From the NCBI RefSeq assembly GCF_042664795.1, contig NZ_JBHTBN010000001.1, positions 124,001 to 188,000 of the forward strand: a stretch of DNA of 64,000 nucleotides, written 5' to 3'. The position numbers were made by a program, and so were the translations under genes. The stretch is from Jejudonia soesokkakensis (lineage in GTDB: Bacteria; Bacteroidota; Bacteroidia; Flavobacteriales; Flavobacteriaceae). A model generated the notes under the pieces. It did no database searches and had not been told where the DNA came from. It saw only the letters and a program-made list of their open reading frames with translations. Shown one piece after another: positions 1 through 7,657 of this stretch; the first letter of the stretch is position 1, and every line of letters begins with the position of its first letter.

Positions 1-573
1 GCAACAAAGGAAGATCCGGCGAGCGCTAAATACAATCAGTCTGTGTACTCTTTTTGGTTTACCTCCAGTTTTCGACAATATTTTAGTGCTTGGAAGATTC
101 AATTGAAACTGTTACGAACGAACGGCCTTCCATTTTATAGTTTTAAAAATGATATGTTCTGGTATCTTATCATTCAGTTTGCATATGTATTGTTGATTTT
201 CTTTCTCTTCGGAATTAAAGTATTCTTCGTTGCCATTGGAATTGCTGTTGTTGGTGTTTTGTTACTAGAAACTATAAATTATATAGAACACTACGGATTG
301 AGCCGAAACAAAAATAAATCTGGAAGATATGAACGTGTAAGTGAGATTCATTCTTGGAACTCTAATCATGTATTGGGAAGGATCATGCTCTACGAATTAA
401 CTCGTCACAGCGATCACCATTATAAATCTCACAAAAAATACCAATTGCTGGACTATCATAATAGTAGCCCGCAAATGCCATATGGCTATCCAACTTCTAT
501 GGTGTTGTCGTTAATTCCCCCACTTTGGTTTTCTATTATGAATACCCGAATTCCTGTGGAAATGAAAGCTTAG
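1..573 (+). CDS. Alkane 1-monooxygenase (AlkB-type membrane di-iron hydroxylase), 3' part
   Basis: The reading frame is open from the first base, so this is the C-terminal ~190 residues of a gene that begins upstream of the window. AlkB-family enzymes hydroxylate terminal methyl groups of alkanes or fatty acyl chains with a membrane di-iron centre. Two signature histidine motifs are visible: NYIEHYGL near residue 96 and LTRHSDHHYKSH near residue 132. Two hydrophobic segments precede the first motif (FAYVLLIFFLF and FVAIGIAVVGVLLL). The N-terminal histidine motif lies outside the window. A GTG at 43 is an internal codon, not the start. The substrate cannot be told from this fragment. It is followed by gltX with its own promoter. 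Confidence 0.88.
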   Translation, partial: ATKEDPASAKYNQSVYSFWFTSSFRQYFSAWKIQLKLLRTNGLPFYSFKNDMFWYLIIQFAYVLLIFFLFGIKVFFVAIGIAVVGVLLLETINYIEHYGLSRNKNKSGRYERVSEIHSWNSNHVLGRIMLYELTRHSDHHYKSHKKYQLLDYHNSSPQMPYGYPTSMVLSLIPPLWFSIMNTRIPVEMKA

Positions 574-578
574 CATTG

Positions 579-586
579 TATATTTG
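579..586 (+). promoter_or_regulatory. Putative -7 box (TATATTTG) upstream of gltX
   Basis: It matches the Bacteroidota sigma-A -7 consensus TAnnTTTG and lies 57 bases before the gltX ATG, just after the hydroxylase stop codon. No clear TTTG -33 element was seen at the expected spacing, so the assignment rests on the -7 box and position. Confidence 0.45.
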
Positions 587-643
587 TAGCTGTTAACTAT
601 TAAAACAAATCCTTCCATTTGGCGGGAAAAAATATACATTTTT

Positions 644-2155
644 ATGAGTCAAAAAGTGCGTGTACGATTTGCTCCCAGCCCAACGGGACCTTTACATATT
701 GGTGGTGTAAGAACTGCTCTTTTTAATTACTTATTTGCAAAAAAACATGGAGGAGATTTTATTCTTCGAATAGAAGATACCGATCAAAACAGATATGTTG
801 AAGGAGCTGAAGCGTATATCATTGAAGCATTAAACTGGCTCAACATTCCTTTTGACGAAGGGGTTGGAAAAGAGAAGAACTATGGCCCTTACAGACAAAG
901 TGAGCGAAAAGATCTTTATAGCCAATATGCAGATCAATTACTTACTTCAGGACATGCGTATTATGCTTTTGATACTTCGGAAGCGCTTGATCAACATAGA
1001 AAAGAACACGAAGAGAACGGAAAAACTTTTATTTATAACTGGCATAACCGTTTAAAACTAACTAATTCTTTAGCGCTTTCTGAAGCTGAAGTCCAACAAA
1101 AATTGCAAGCTGGGGAGGAGTATGTGATTCGCTTTAAATCACCACAAGATGAAACGCTTATCTTACAAGACCTCATTAGAGGCGAGATGCAAATAGATAC
1201 GAATGTTCTAGACGACAAAGTATTGTTTAAAAGTGATGGAATGCCCACCTATCACTTAGCAAATATTGTGGACGATCACTTAATGGAAATCACACATGTT
1301 ATTCGTGGGGAAGAATGGTTGCCCTCTTTAGCGCTTCATGTTTTATTATACAGAGCCTTTGGTTGGGAGTCACCACAATTTGCCCATTTGCCTTTAATTA
1401 TGAAGCCTGTTGGAAAAGGAAAACTTAGCAAGCGAGACGGTGATAAAATGGGTTTTCCTGTATTTCCGTTGGAGTGGAAAACAGATAGTGGTGACGTCTT
1501 TTCTGGCTATAGAGAAGATGGGTATCTACCAGAAGCTGTAGTTAATATGCTTGCGTTCTTGGGTTGGAATCCAGGAACAGAACAGGAAATTTTTAGTCTT
1601 GACGAACTGGTGCAAAGTTTTGAGCTCTCCCGGGTAAATAAATCAGGAGCTAAATTTGACCCCGACAAAACAAAATGGTTTCAAGCACATTACCTTCAAG
1701 AGATGGATGAAGGTGTTTTAGTGGCTCAGTTTAAATCTCTGCTAAAAAAGAAAGGGATTGCAACCACTGTTGATGTAGACAAAATTGTTTCTCTTTTAAA
1801 AGAGCGTGCGACCTTTGTACAGGATCTCTGGACAGATGGAAGTTTCTTTTTTGAAACACCTACTGACTATGATGAAAAAGCTTCAAAAAAAGCATGGAAA
1901 GATGGTACTTCAGAAATTATGAAAACTGTTATTTCTCTTATGAAAGAAACCGAAGATTTTTCCGCAGCAAATATTTCAGACAAAATAAAAGGTTGGATTA
2001 CTTCAAATGAAATGGGCTTTGGAAGTGTAATGATGCCTCTTCGACTAGCGTTGGTGGGAGAAATGAAAGGGCCAGATGTTTTTGAAATTGCGTCTCTGCT
2101 TGGAAAAGACGAAAGTATCTTACGCATTGAAAATGCGATTTCAAAACTTGGCTAA
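644..2155 (+). CDS. gltX: Glutamate--tRNA ligase
   Basis: Class I aminoacyl-tRNA synthetase that charges tRNA-Glu with glutamate in the cytoplasm. The HIGH-type motif is PLHIGGVRTALFNY at about residues 17-30 and the KMSKS-type motif is KLSKRDG near 258-264. The 503-residue length is normal for the family. The catalytic domain starts with the typical VRVRFAPSPTG, which supports the ATG at 644. Glutamate at the end of the ...RIEDTD motif and the C-terminal helical anticodon-binding part are present. It appears monocistronic, with a putative TAnnTTTG box upstream. A separate glnS gene at 7.7-9.3 kb means glutaminyl-tRNA can be made directly, so this enzyme is probably discriminating. Confidence 0.97.
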   Translation: MSQKVRVRFAPSPTGPLHIGGVRTALFNYLFAKKHGGDFILRIEDTDQNRYVEGAEAYIIEALNWLNIPFDEGVGKEKNYGPYRQSERKDLYSQYADQLLTSGHAYYAFDTSEALDQHRKEHEENGKTFIYNWHNRLKLTNSLALSEAEVQQKLQAGEEYVIRFKSPQDETLILQDLIRGEMQIDTNVLDDKVLFKSDGMPTYHLANIVDDHLMEITHVIRGEEWLPSLALHVLLYRAFGWESPQFAHLPLIMKPVGKGKLSKRDGDKMGFPVFPLEWKTDSGDVFSGYREDGYLPEAVVNMLAFLGWNPGTEQEIFSLDELVQSFELSRVNKSGAKFDPDKTKWFQAHYLQEMDEGVLVAQFKSLLKKKGIATTVDVDKIVSLLKERATFVQDLWTDGSFFFETPTDYDEKASKKAWKDGTSEIMKTVISLMKETEDFSAANISDKIKGWITSNEMGFGSVMMPLRLALVGEMKGPDVFEIASLLGKDESILRIENAISKLG

Positions 2156-2181
2156 AAGCTACATCTAAAAAGGTGATTCTT

Positions 2182-2853
2182 TTAGAAATAAACTATTGCA
2201 GCTATTAGAATAGTTGATGTGTGCCCTTCAAAATTGCTGTTCTCTAGGTTTTGATCATTTAGATTATTTAGGGTATTTGTAACCCCGTATTGATATTGAG
2301 CACTTATTCTAAAGCTTTCAAGTCCGGCGGTAATACCTCCCGCTGCTCTTAAGCCAATTTTAGAAATATCCTGGATGTCTTCGGCTCTTATTGTTGTATA
2401 CCCATCTATAATATACTCTCCAAATTGCTCCTGTTGTAATTTCATTTTACCATTGACCTGAAGAATAGGTCCAAATTCTAGGCTTACATGATGCTTTACG
2501 ATGTTATAACTACCTAAAAAATTGAGTTGTGCTCCTGAAATGGTGTATTCTAAAAATTGTTCATTTATACCATTAGCAGGAGAAACCCCTCTCGCAAACA
2601 CCTTAATTTGTTCGCTGGCAAAACTTATTCCGTAGATAAGATCAAAATTGTTTCTAAAAGAACCTCTGGTGGTAAAACCTGCAATAAAGCCACCTCCAGA
2701 TTCGGTTGTTAAATCACTGGTCGAAATATCTGTTATGGCAAAGCCACCGTTTAAGCCTAATCTGTTATAATTATCGTAATTGCGCTGACCCAAAGAAATC
2801 TGGATAACCAAAAGAAAAAGCGTAACAAAAAATAGGTTTTTAAGACGAATCAT
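2182..2853 (-). CDS. Outer-membrane beta-barrel protein (PorT/OmpA-barrel-like family)
   Basis: The product is about 223 residues, with a signal peptide (LKNLFFVTLFLLVIQISLGQ) and then alternating amphipathic strands ending in an aromatic terminal strand (TSTILIAAIVYF), the pattern of a small outer-membrane barrel. The longer TTG start at 2862 is disfavoured because ATG 2853 sits directly before the basic signal peptide. The gene converges with gltX, and the two stop codons are about 26 bases apart. The role is unknown. Family members in Bacteroidetes are often annotated as PorT-like or outer-membrane beta-barrel proteins of unclear function. Confidence 0.72.
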   Translation of the reverse strand: MIRLKNLFFVTLFLLVIQISLGQRNYDNYNRLGLNGGFAITDISTSDLTTESGGGFIAGFTTRGSFRNNFDLIYGISFASEQIKVFARGVSPANGINEQFLEYTISGAQLNFLGSYNIVKHHVSLEFGPILQVNGKMKLQQEQFGEYIIDGYTTIRAEDIQDISKIGLRAAGGITAGLESFRISAQYQYGVTNTLNNLNDQNLENSNFEGHTSTILIAAIVYF

Positions 2854-2932
2854 AAGGAACAAGTTTTGAAGGCTAAAAATAGCTTTAATTTTGTATCTTC
2901 AACGAGAATACTAACTTAATATTTTAAAATCC

Positions 2933-3931
2933 ATGAGTCCATTTATGATTCTCTTAATCCCAATAGGGATCGTCGTTTTCTTTATACTTTTATCCTCCTT
3001 TTTTACCGTAAAACAACAAACTGCTGCTATAATAGAAAACTTTGGAAAGTTCAACAGCATACGTAATTCTGGGCTTCAGTTTAAAATACCAGTCGTGCAA
3101 CGAATTGCCGGACGAATCAATCTAAAAATTCAACAATTAGATGTGATTGTAGAAACAAAGACCAAAGATGATGTATTTGTTCGATTAAAAATTTCGGTAC
3201 AGTTTCAAGTATTGAAAATGAAAGTTTATGATGCTTTTTATAAGCTTGAAAATCCGCACGACCAGATTACCTCTTATGTTTTTGATGTGGTAAGGGCCGA
3301 GGTGCCAAAAATGAAACTGGATGATGTCTTCGAGCGAAAAGACGATATTGCTATTGCGGTTAAGCAGGAGTTAAATGATGCTATGAGTGACTATGGGTAT
3401 GATATTATAAAAACCCTTGTAACTGATATAGATCCAGACGTACAGGTAAAAGCTGCGATGAACCGTATTAATGCTGCAGAACGTGAAAAAGTAGCCGCAG
3501 AGTATGAAGCAGAAGCAGAACGTATTAAAATTGTAGCCAAAGCTCGTGCAGAAGCAGAGAGCAAGCGTTTGCAAGGTCAGGGTATTGCAGATCAGAGAAG
3601 AGAGATCGCTCGCGGACTCGAAGAGAGTGTAGATGTATTAAATAATGTTGGGATCAACTCACAAGAAGCATCGGCTTTGATTGTAGTTACACAGCATTAC
3701 GATACTTTACAGTCTATTGGAGAAGAAACAAATACCAATTTAATTTTACTTCCTAATTCACCTCAAGCCGGCAGCAATATGCTAAATGATATGATTGCAT
3801 CATTTGTTGCAAGTAATCAAATAGGAGAACAAATGAAAAAGGAAAATGAAGCCAGAGGGATTGGGGCAACTAAAACCCGAAAAAAAAGAACTCCACCTCC
3901 ACCTCCAGAAGATCCAGAAGTTAATTTTTAA
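2933..3931 (+). CDS. SPFH/band 7 domain membrane protein (stomatin-like)
   Basis: An N-terminal membrane segment (MILLIPIGIVVFFILLSSFF) is followed by a band 7 domain (about residues 25-190, including TVKQQTAAIIENFGKFN) and an Ala/Glu/Lys-rich coiled coil (about 185-225: AEREKVAAEYEAEAERIK). This is the layout of stomatin/HflK-like scaffold proteins that form oligomeric microdomains. The C-terminus ends in a basic stretch and a run of five prolines. The partner is not visible: no NfeD-like protease lies next to it. It is monocistronic with a strong terminator just after the stop. The precise role is not deducible from sequence. Confidence 0.87.
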   Translation: MSPFMILLIPIGIVVFFILLSSFFTVKQQTAAIIENFGKFNSIRNSGLQFKIPVVQRIAGRINLKIQQLDVIVETKTKDDVFVRLKISVQFQVLKMKVYDAFYKLENPHDQITSYVFDVVRAEVPKMKLDDVFERKDDIAIAVKQELNDAMSDYGYDIIKTLVTDIDPDVQVKAAMNRINAAEREKVAAEYEAEAERIKIVAKARAEAESKRLQGQGIADQRREIARGLEESVDVLNNVGINSQEASALIVVTQHYDTLQSIGEETNTNLILLPNSPQAGSNMLNDMIASFVASNQIGEQMKKENEARGIGATKTRKKRTPPPPPEDPEVNF

Positions 3932-3936
3932 TAAAG

Positions 3937-3963
3937 AAAGCCGCTCAACATTGAGCGGCTTTT
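3937..3963. terminator. Bidirectional intrinsic terminator
   Basis: Perfect 12-bp stem (AAAGCCGCTCAA paired with TTGAGCGGCTTT) with a very short loop, followed by a T run. It starts 5 bases after the SPFH stop codon and also faces the convergent minus-strand cassette that ends at 3996. Confidence 0.9.
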
Positions 3964-3995
3964 CTATTTATAATTTCGGTTAAATGTATTTTCAA

Positions 3996-4235
3996 CTATT
4001 TATGTTTGTTTAGAAATTTAGCAATTAAAAAACTCGCCACAGGAGTAAGTAATCGAATTACAACAGCGCTAGTAGCTAAGCCCCCTAAAACACCCATTAC
4101 AAGATTTGAAGGTTTTATATCTTCCTTTACATCTCTAGCAGCCAATTTGAGCTCTTCTTTACTAATTTCAGATTGTAAATAGAGCCTTTTAAGATCCTGA
4201 TCTATTTCCTCAAAAGTTGTGTATTTTTTACTCAT
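3996..4235 (-). CDS. Small membrane-associated protein (DUF6327-like)
   Basis: The protein has 79 residues. An acidic/basic helical N-terminus (YTTFEEIDQDLKRLYLQSEI) is followed by a Gly/Ala-rich hydrophobic segment (VMGVLGGLATSAVVIRLL) and a basic tail. It resembles a small family in Flavobacteriaceae found beside YtxH and holin-like genes, which I call DUF6327-like from memory. It overlaps the preceding gene by 8 bases, suggesting translational coupling. It is the last gene of a YtxH / holin-like / DUF6327 transcription unit. The function is unknown, with envelope stress or membrane-shape maintenance as a guess from the neighbours. Confidence 0.7.
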   Translation of the reverse strand: MSKKYTTFEEIDQDLKRLYLQSEISKEELKLAARDVKEDIKPSNLVMGVLGGLATSAVVIRLLTPVASFLIAKFLNKHK

Positions 4236-4674
4236 ATCTTTCAGCTAAGGGATTGTTTTCATCTACAGGCTTTTCAGTAGGTGTAGGTTCTTCGTGCTCA
4301 AAGGTGTCTAATGTTTTTATATCGTCTTCTTCAGTAATTAATTCTGAAAATTTTGAAAGTATAAATTTTGTAAGTGGTTTTTTACCAAAAATGAAAAGCA
4401 ACAATAAAACAATAGAATAAAATCCAGCTACGATAAAGAAACCGTAGGATACTTTTCCAATGGCATTTCCAATAATAAATGAAGCACCAAGTGATATAAA
4501 GAAAAGTATGAAAAGCGAAAAACTACCAAGAATAAGAAAGTTCACCAAAGATATGGCGCCTTTCATAGAAGATTTAAAGAGGCGAAGTTTATAATACTCC
4601 GCCGTATTCCTTATAAATTCTTGTGCCTTTTCTCCAGTCTCACTTACGTTGTTTGAAAGTGATTCAAAAGCCAT
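4228..4674 (-). CDS. Holin-superfamily-like integral membrane protein (phage_holin_3_6/DUF1469 type)
   Basis: The protein has 148 residues. A soluble helical N-terminus with an amphipathic stretch (EFIRNTAEYYKLRLFKSS) precedes two adjacent membrane helices (FLILGSFSLFILFFISLGAS and VSYGFFIVAGFYSIVLLLLF) and an acidic C-terminal tail. This is the layout of DUF1469/holin-superfamily proteins, which are chromosomal housekeeping membrane proteins in many bacteria. No phage genes lie nearby, so it should not be read as a prophage marker. It sits one base after the YtxH stop and overlaps the following gene by 8 bases. Confidence 0.78.
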   Translation of the reverse strand: MAFESLSNNVSETGEKAQEFIRNTAEYYKLRLFKSSMKGAISLVNFLILGSFSLFILFFISLGASFIIGNAIGKVSYGFFIVAGFYSIVLLLLFIFGKKPLTKFILSKFSELITEEDDIKTLDTFEHEEPTPTEKPVDENNPLAERYE

Positions 4675-4675
4675 A

Positions 4676-5053
4676 TTATGCTGTTGCTTTTTTCGCTGTT
4701 GTTTTTGCTTTAGCTACAGTTGCTTCTTTTTGCAATTTTGCATTTTGCTTACGTAAGGCTTCCAATTTATCTTCCATAGCAAGCAAGATATCGTCTGCTT
4801 TATAACTTGCAGATGATAATGTATCTTCTAATTTACGCTCAAAGTTTAATTTAGCGTTTTGAGCTTTAGAGCTTAAATTTTCTGAAGTCTCCTTAAGTTG
4901 TTTGTTCAATTTTTTTTGAGCCTTTTTAGTTTCTTTACTAATCTTACTCCGTGTCTTTTTTCCGCTTTCTGGTGCGTATAAAATTCCTATCCCTGCGCCT
5001 ATTGCTGCGCCAGTTAATAATGCTAAAAGTGTTTGTCCTGTATTAGATGCCAT
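4676..5053 (-). CDS. YtxH domain-containing protein
   Basis: The protein has 125 residues. A short N-terminal membrane segment (LLALLTGAAIGAGIGILYAP) is followed directly by the ESGKKTRSKI motif typical of YtxH, then a long Lys/Ala/Glu-rich helix likely to form a coiled coil. YtxH proteins are general-stress-related envelope proteins of unknown mechanism. It is the first gene of the three-gene cassette, with a TATCTTTG promoter box 39 bases upstream. Confidence 0.85.
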   Translation of the reverse strand: MASNTGQTLLALLTGAAIGAGIGILYAPESGKKTRSKISKETKKAQKKLNKQLKETSENLSSKAQNAKLNFERKLEDTLSSASYKADDILLAMEDKLEALRKQNAKLQKEATVAKAKTTAKKATA

Positions 5054-5091
5054 AATGTGTGGTTTTAGTTGTTAAAAATCAGTTTCTCTAA

Positions 5092-5099
5092 CAAAGATA
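5092..5099 (-). promoter_or_regulatory. Putative -7 box (TATCTTTG) for the YtxH cassette
   Basis: On the minus strand the sequence reads TATCTTTG, a match to TAnnTTTG, 39 bases upstream of the YtxH start. No convincing -33 TTTG was seen. Confidence 0.5.
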
Positions 5100-5210
5100 G
5101 ATTGAAGTTACTGCATTCCTTGTTAATAACCGGTTAATAGTTAATTTACAATACACAAAGTTATCTTAAAAGGGATCTATTTTAGCCAAAATGTCTTAAT
5201 AAAATGGTAA

Positions 5211-6686
5211 TTATTTAGTTTCAATTCCCAAAATATGAAGTAGCCTAAAGTACACATCGTCTGTAGTAATGGGTTCATTTTTAATTGCTGAAAGTGTGTC
5301 AACTTCTGTACTGTATTTTGCTCGAAATGAATCTGAAAACCAAAAAATGTACGCCGGATTCTTCAAAACATCTCCTCCTTGCGCATGTAACCAGCGTCCA
5401 TCCTCTCCTAACAATTCTCCATGATCTGAAACATATACCATGGCAGTAGGAACATCTTCTGCTTTTAATTTTTGAATGACTTCGGAAAGAAAATAATCTA
5501 AATACAGAATCGTATTGTCATACGAATTTATCATCTGTTCTTTTGACTGTGAGGGAACATATTTACTATCAATCACAGGAGTAAATTTTCTAAACAAATC
5601 TGAATATCTGTTCTCATACCACCAATGGCTTCCTATCATATGAAGCGTGATTAATTGAGGTGTGCTTGTTTTTAAAACAGAATCTAACGGCTGAAGCATT
5701 ACCTCATCCAGCTCTTTGTTAAAGCTAAACTCTGACTTAAATTTATCTACCAAAATAACACTGCTGTTAGTTTCTGTAATAGGCCCAAAAGAATCTTCAA
5801 GAGTTTGGTTTCCAATCCAGGTCGTTTTTATGTTGGCTTTATTTGCAACCGAAAAAACACTTGTGAGAGGTTGGATTGTATCACCTAGATTTTGATCGGT
5901 CAAAATTTGAGGTACACTTTTTCCTGTATAGGTGTGATCCGTATGAAGTTTTGTAAACGAAATTACATTGCCTTCCTTTTCTAATAAAGGCGTCGTTTCC
6001 CTCTCATAACCATTTAGACTTAAATGATCTGCTCTTACTGTTTCCCCTAGTACAAAAACAACCTTTATAGAGTCCTTGATTCTTTCAACCTTAGAAATTG
6101 ATGTGTTTAAAATAAGGTCTGGTTTTTTAAAGTAGTCTTTAAGACCAAAATAAACATTATACGGAAGTCGGTTTTTTAAAGTTCCAGGCCGTTTGTTTTC
6201 AATAAAAAAGTATAATGAAACGCACAATAATGCGAGTATTGAAAAAATAAGAAATTCTTTTCTGGGTTTAATTTTGGAATGAAATCTAAGTACAAAAGAG
6301 AGCATCACAACGGCTGCCATAAAAAACAAAACATAAGGCAATGTGATTACATCTATCACTATATCAGATTTGCTCTCTAATACAGCCTGTATCAATCCTG
6401 ATGTTACAGATACATCCTGTGAATAGGACCAAAAAGAGAAACAACAATAGGAGAGAAATAAAGCAGAAAATACAATTCTAAACACCCATTTTGATAAACT
6501 TAAAAAGTAAATTAAACCTGCAACTGTAGTTTGTAACAGAATTAAATGAAGAAGGTAAATAGCGTTGTCTTTAAAACCATCTAAGGGGGTATGATAATAA
6601 GAGGCGCCTGTAATAAAAATTACAACCACAATATTCACAAATAGGTGAAAAAGAATGTTAGGTTTAACGCTTCTTAATTTGTCCAT
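5211..6686 (-). CDS. Phosphoethanolamine-transferase-like membrane sulfatase-fold protein (EptA family)
   Basis: About five membrane helices (roughly residues 10-170) precede a periplasmic alkaline-phosphatase-fold domain. Visible catalytic elements are VLGETVRADH, with the nucleophilic Thr at about residue 216, and VYVSDHGELLGEDG plus GRWLHAQGG near the C-terminus. Enzymes of this family transfer phosphoethanolamine from phosphatidylethanolamine to lipid A or to glycans. I chose ATG 6686 (MDKLRSVKPN). A longer start at 6731 would overlap the upstream acyltransferase gene by 68 bases instead of 23. It is co-transcribed with glnS and the acyltransferase. The acceptor substrate is not known. 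Confidence 0.82.
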   Translation of the reverse strand: MDKLRSVKPNILFHLFVNIVVVIFITGASYYHTPLDGFKDNAIYLLHLILLQTTVAGLIYFLSLSKWVFRIVFSALFLSYCCFSFWSYSQDVSVTSGLIQAVLESKSDIVIDVITLPYVLFFMAAVVMLSFVLRFHSKIKPRKEFLIFSILALLCVSLYFFIENKRPGTLKNRLPYNVYFGLKDYFKKPDLILNTSISKVERIKDSIKVVFVLGETVRADHLSLNGYERETTPLLEKEGNVISFTKLHTDHTYTGKSVPQILTDQNLGDTIQPLTSVFSVANKANIKTTWIGNQTLEDSFGPITETNSSVILVDKFKSEFSFNKELDEVMLQPLDSVLKTSTPQLITLHMIGSHWWYENRYSDLFRKFTPVIDSKYVPSQSKEQMINSYDNTILYLDYFLSEVIQKLKAEDVPTAMVYVSDHGELLGEDGRWLHAQGGDVLKNPAYIFWFSDSFRAKYSTEVDTLSAIKNEPITTDDVYFRLLHILGIETK

Positions 6687-7656
6687 CAAGAATTGGAATG
6701 TATTTGTTGACGAACCAAATAATTGGAACAATCATGATTAGCTGTAAAACTGATAGCAACACTTTTTCAATTTCAGTAAATTCAAAAACTGTTATTCCAA
6801 AAATGAAAACTAGTACTAATTTAATTGCAGTTAGCATTCGTAAATGTGTCGCTAAAATTACAATAGTATGCCTCCCTAAATACGATAAGAATTTAAAAAT
6901 AGGTACAGCTTTAAAAAATAAGACCGAAGCGATAGATCCCGCTAATCCACTTACAAAAAACAACAATTCATTTCCGTACAAAGAGCGATACATATCTACT
7001 TTTCCTGTGTTTAAATAAAACCCTAAAATATTGATTCCTAGAAAAACAACAAAAGCGATGGCGGCCTTCTTTTTTGTAAGTTGGTTTAGCCATTTTTTTA
7101 AGAGGTTTCCTGCAAGGTAAAAAGACAAAGCAACCAATGCTACATCAACACTCCAAGGGAGATGAACTTCTGAAATTCTTGTCCATCCAAATCCTATGAG
7201 GATGCATAGCAACATTATACCATTACAGAGAAATTGATTCTTTATTTTTCGCACGACTGAAAATACCAAAAACAATACAAAAAAACAGGGTAAAAACCAC
7301 ATTGGTATTCCCCAGTCCATGTATTTTTGACCACCCTGAGCATAAAAAATACCTATAAAATTATCAATAACTGATAGATCTTGTGTAGCGCTCTTACCGT
7401 ATTTTCTTCCTACAAAAAACCAAAAGAGAAACAACAATGACGCCCAAATAAAATAGGGAAGTAAAACCGTCTTACCTCTTTTAATGATTCCTTTGAAACG
7501 AACTTCACTAGGGTGAAAAATTCCTGCTATAAAGAAAAAAAGAGGCACATGGAAACTATAAATATAGGGTTCGTAAGTAGGAAAATTATGGCCATATACA
7601 ACTAGAAAGATAGATAATCCACGAGCCTGATCTATCCATTCCAGTCGTTCTTTCAT
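6664..7656 (-). CDS. Acyltransferase 3 family membrane protein (fucose 4-O-acetylase-like)
   Basis: The protein has 330 residues with about ten hydrophobic segments. The N-terminus RLEWIDQARGLSIFLVVYGH contains the family's catalytic-type Arg/His region, followed by SFHVPLFFFIAGIFH. This is typical of integral-membrane O-acyltransferases that acetylate cell-surface sugars. Its start is 1 base from the glnS stop and its 3' end overlaps the EptA-like gene. The context suggests that both membrane enzymes decorate the same surface glycan or lipid, but this is inference. Confidence 0.82.
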   Translation of the reverse strand: MKERLEWIDQARGLSIFLVVYGHNFPTYEPYIYSFHVPLFFFIAGIFHPSEVRFKGIIKRGKTVLLPYFIWASLLFLFWFFVGRKYGKSATQDLSVIDNFIGIFYAQGGQKYMDWGIPMWFLPCFFVLFLVFSVVRKIKNQFLCNGIMLLCILIGFGWTRISEVHLPWSVDVALVALSFYLAGNLLKKWLNQLTKKKAAIAFVVFLGINILGFYLNTGKVDMYRSLYGNELLFFVSGLAGSIASVLFFKAVPIFKFLSYLGRHTIVILATHLRMLTAIKLVLVFIFGITVFEFTEIEKVLLSVLQLIMIVPIIWFVNKYIPILDGQIKKR

Positions 7657-7657
7657 T

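Noticed and set aside
4228..4674. Holin-like gene as evidence of a prophage
   Set aside because: No capsid, tail, integrase or lysis genes nearby; DUF1469-type proteins are chromosomal in many bacteria.
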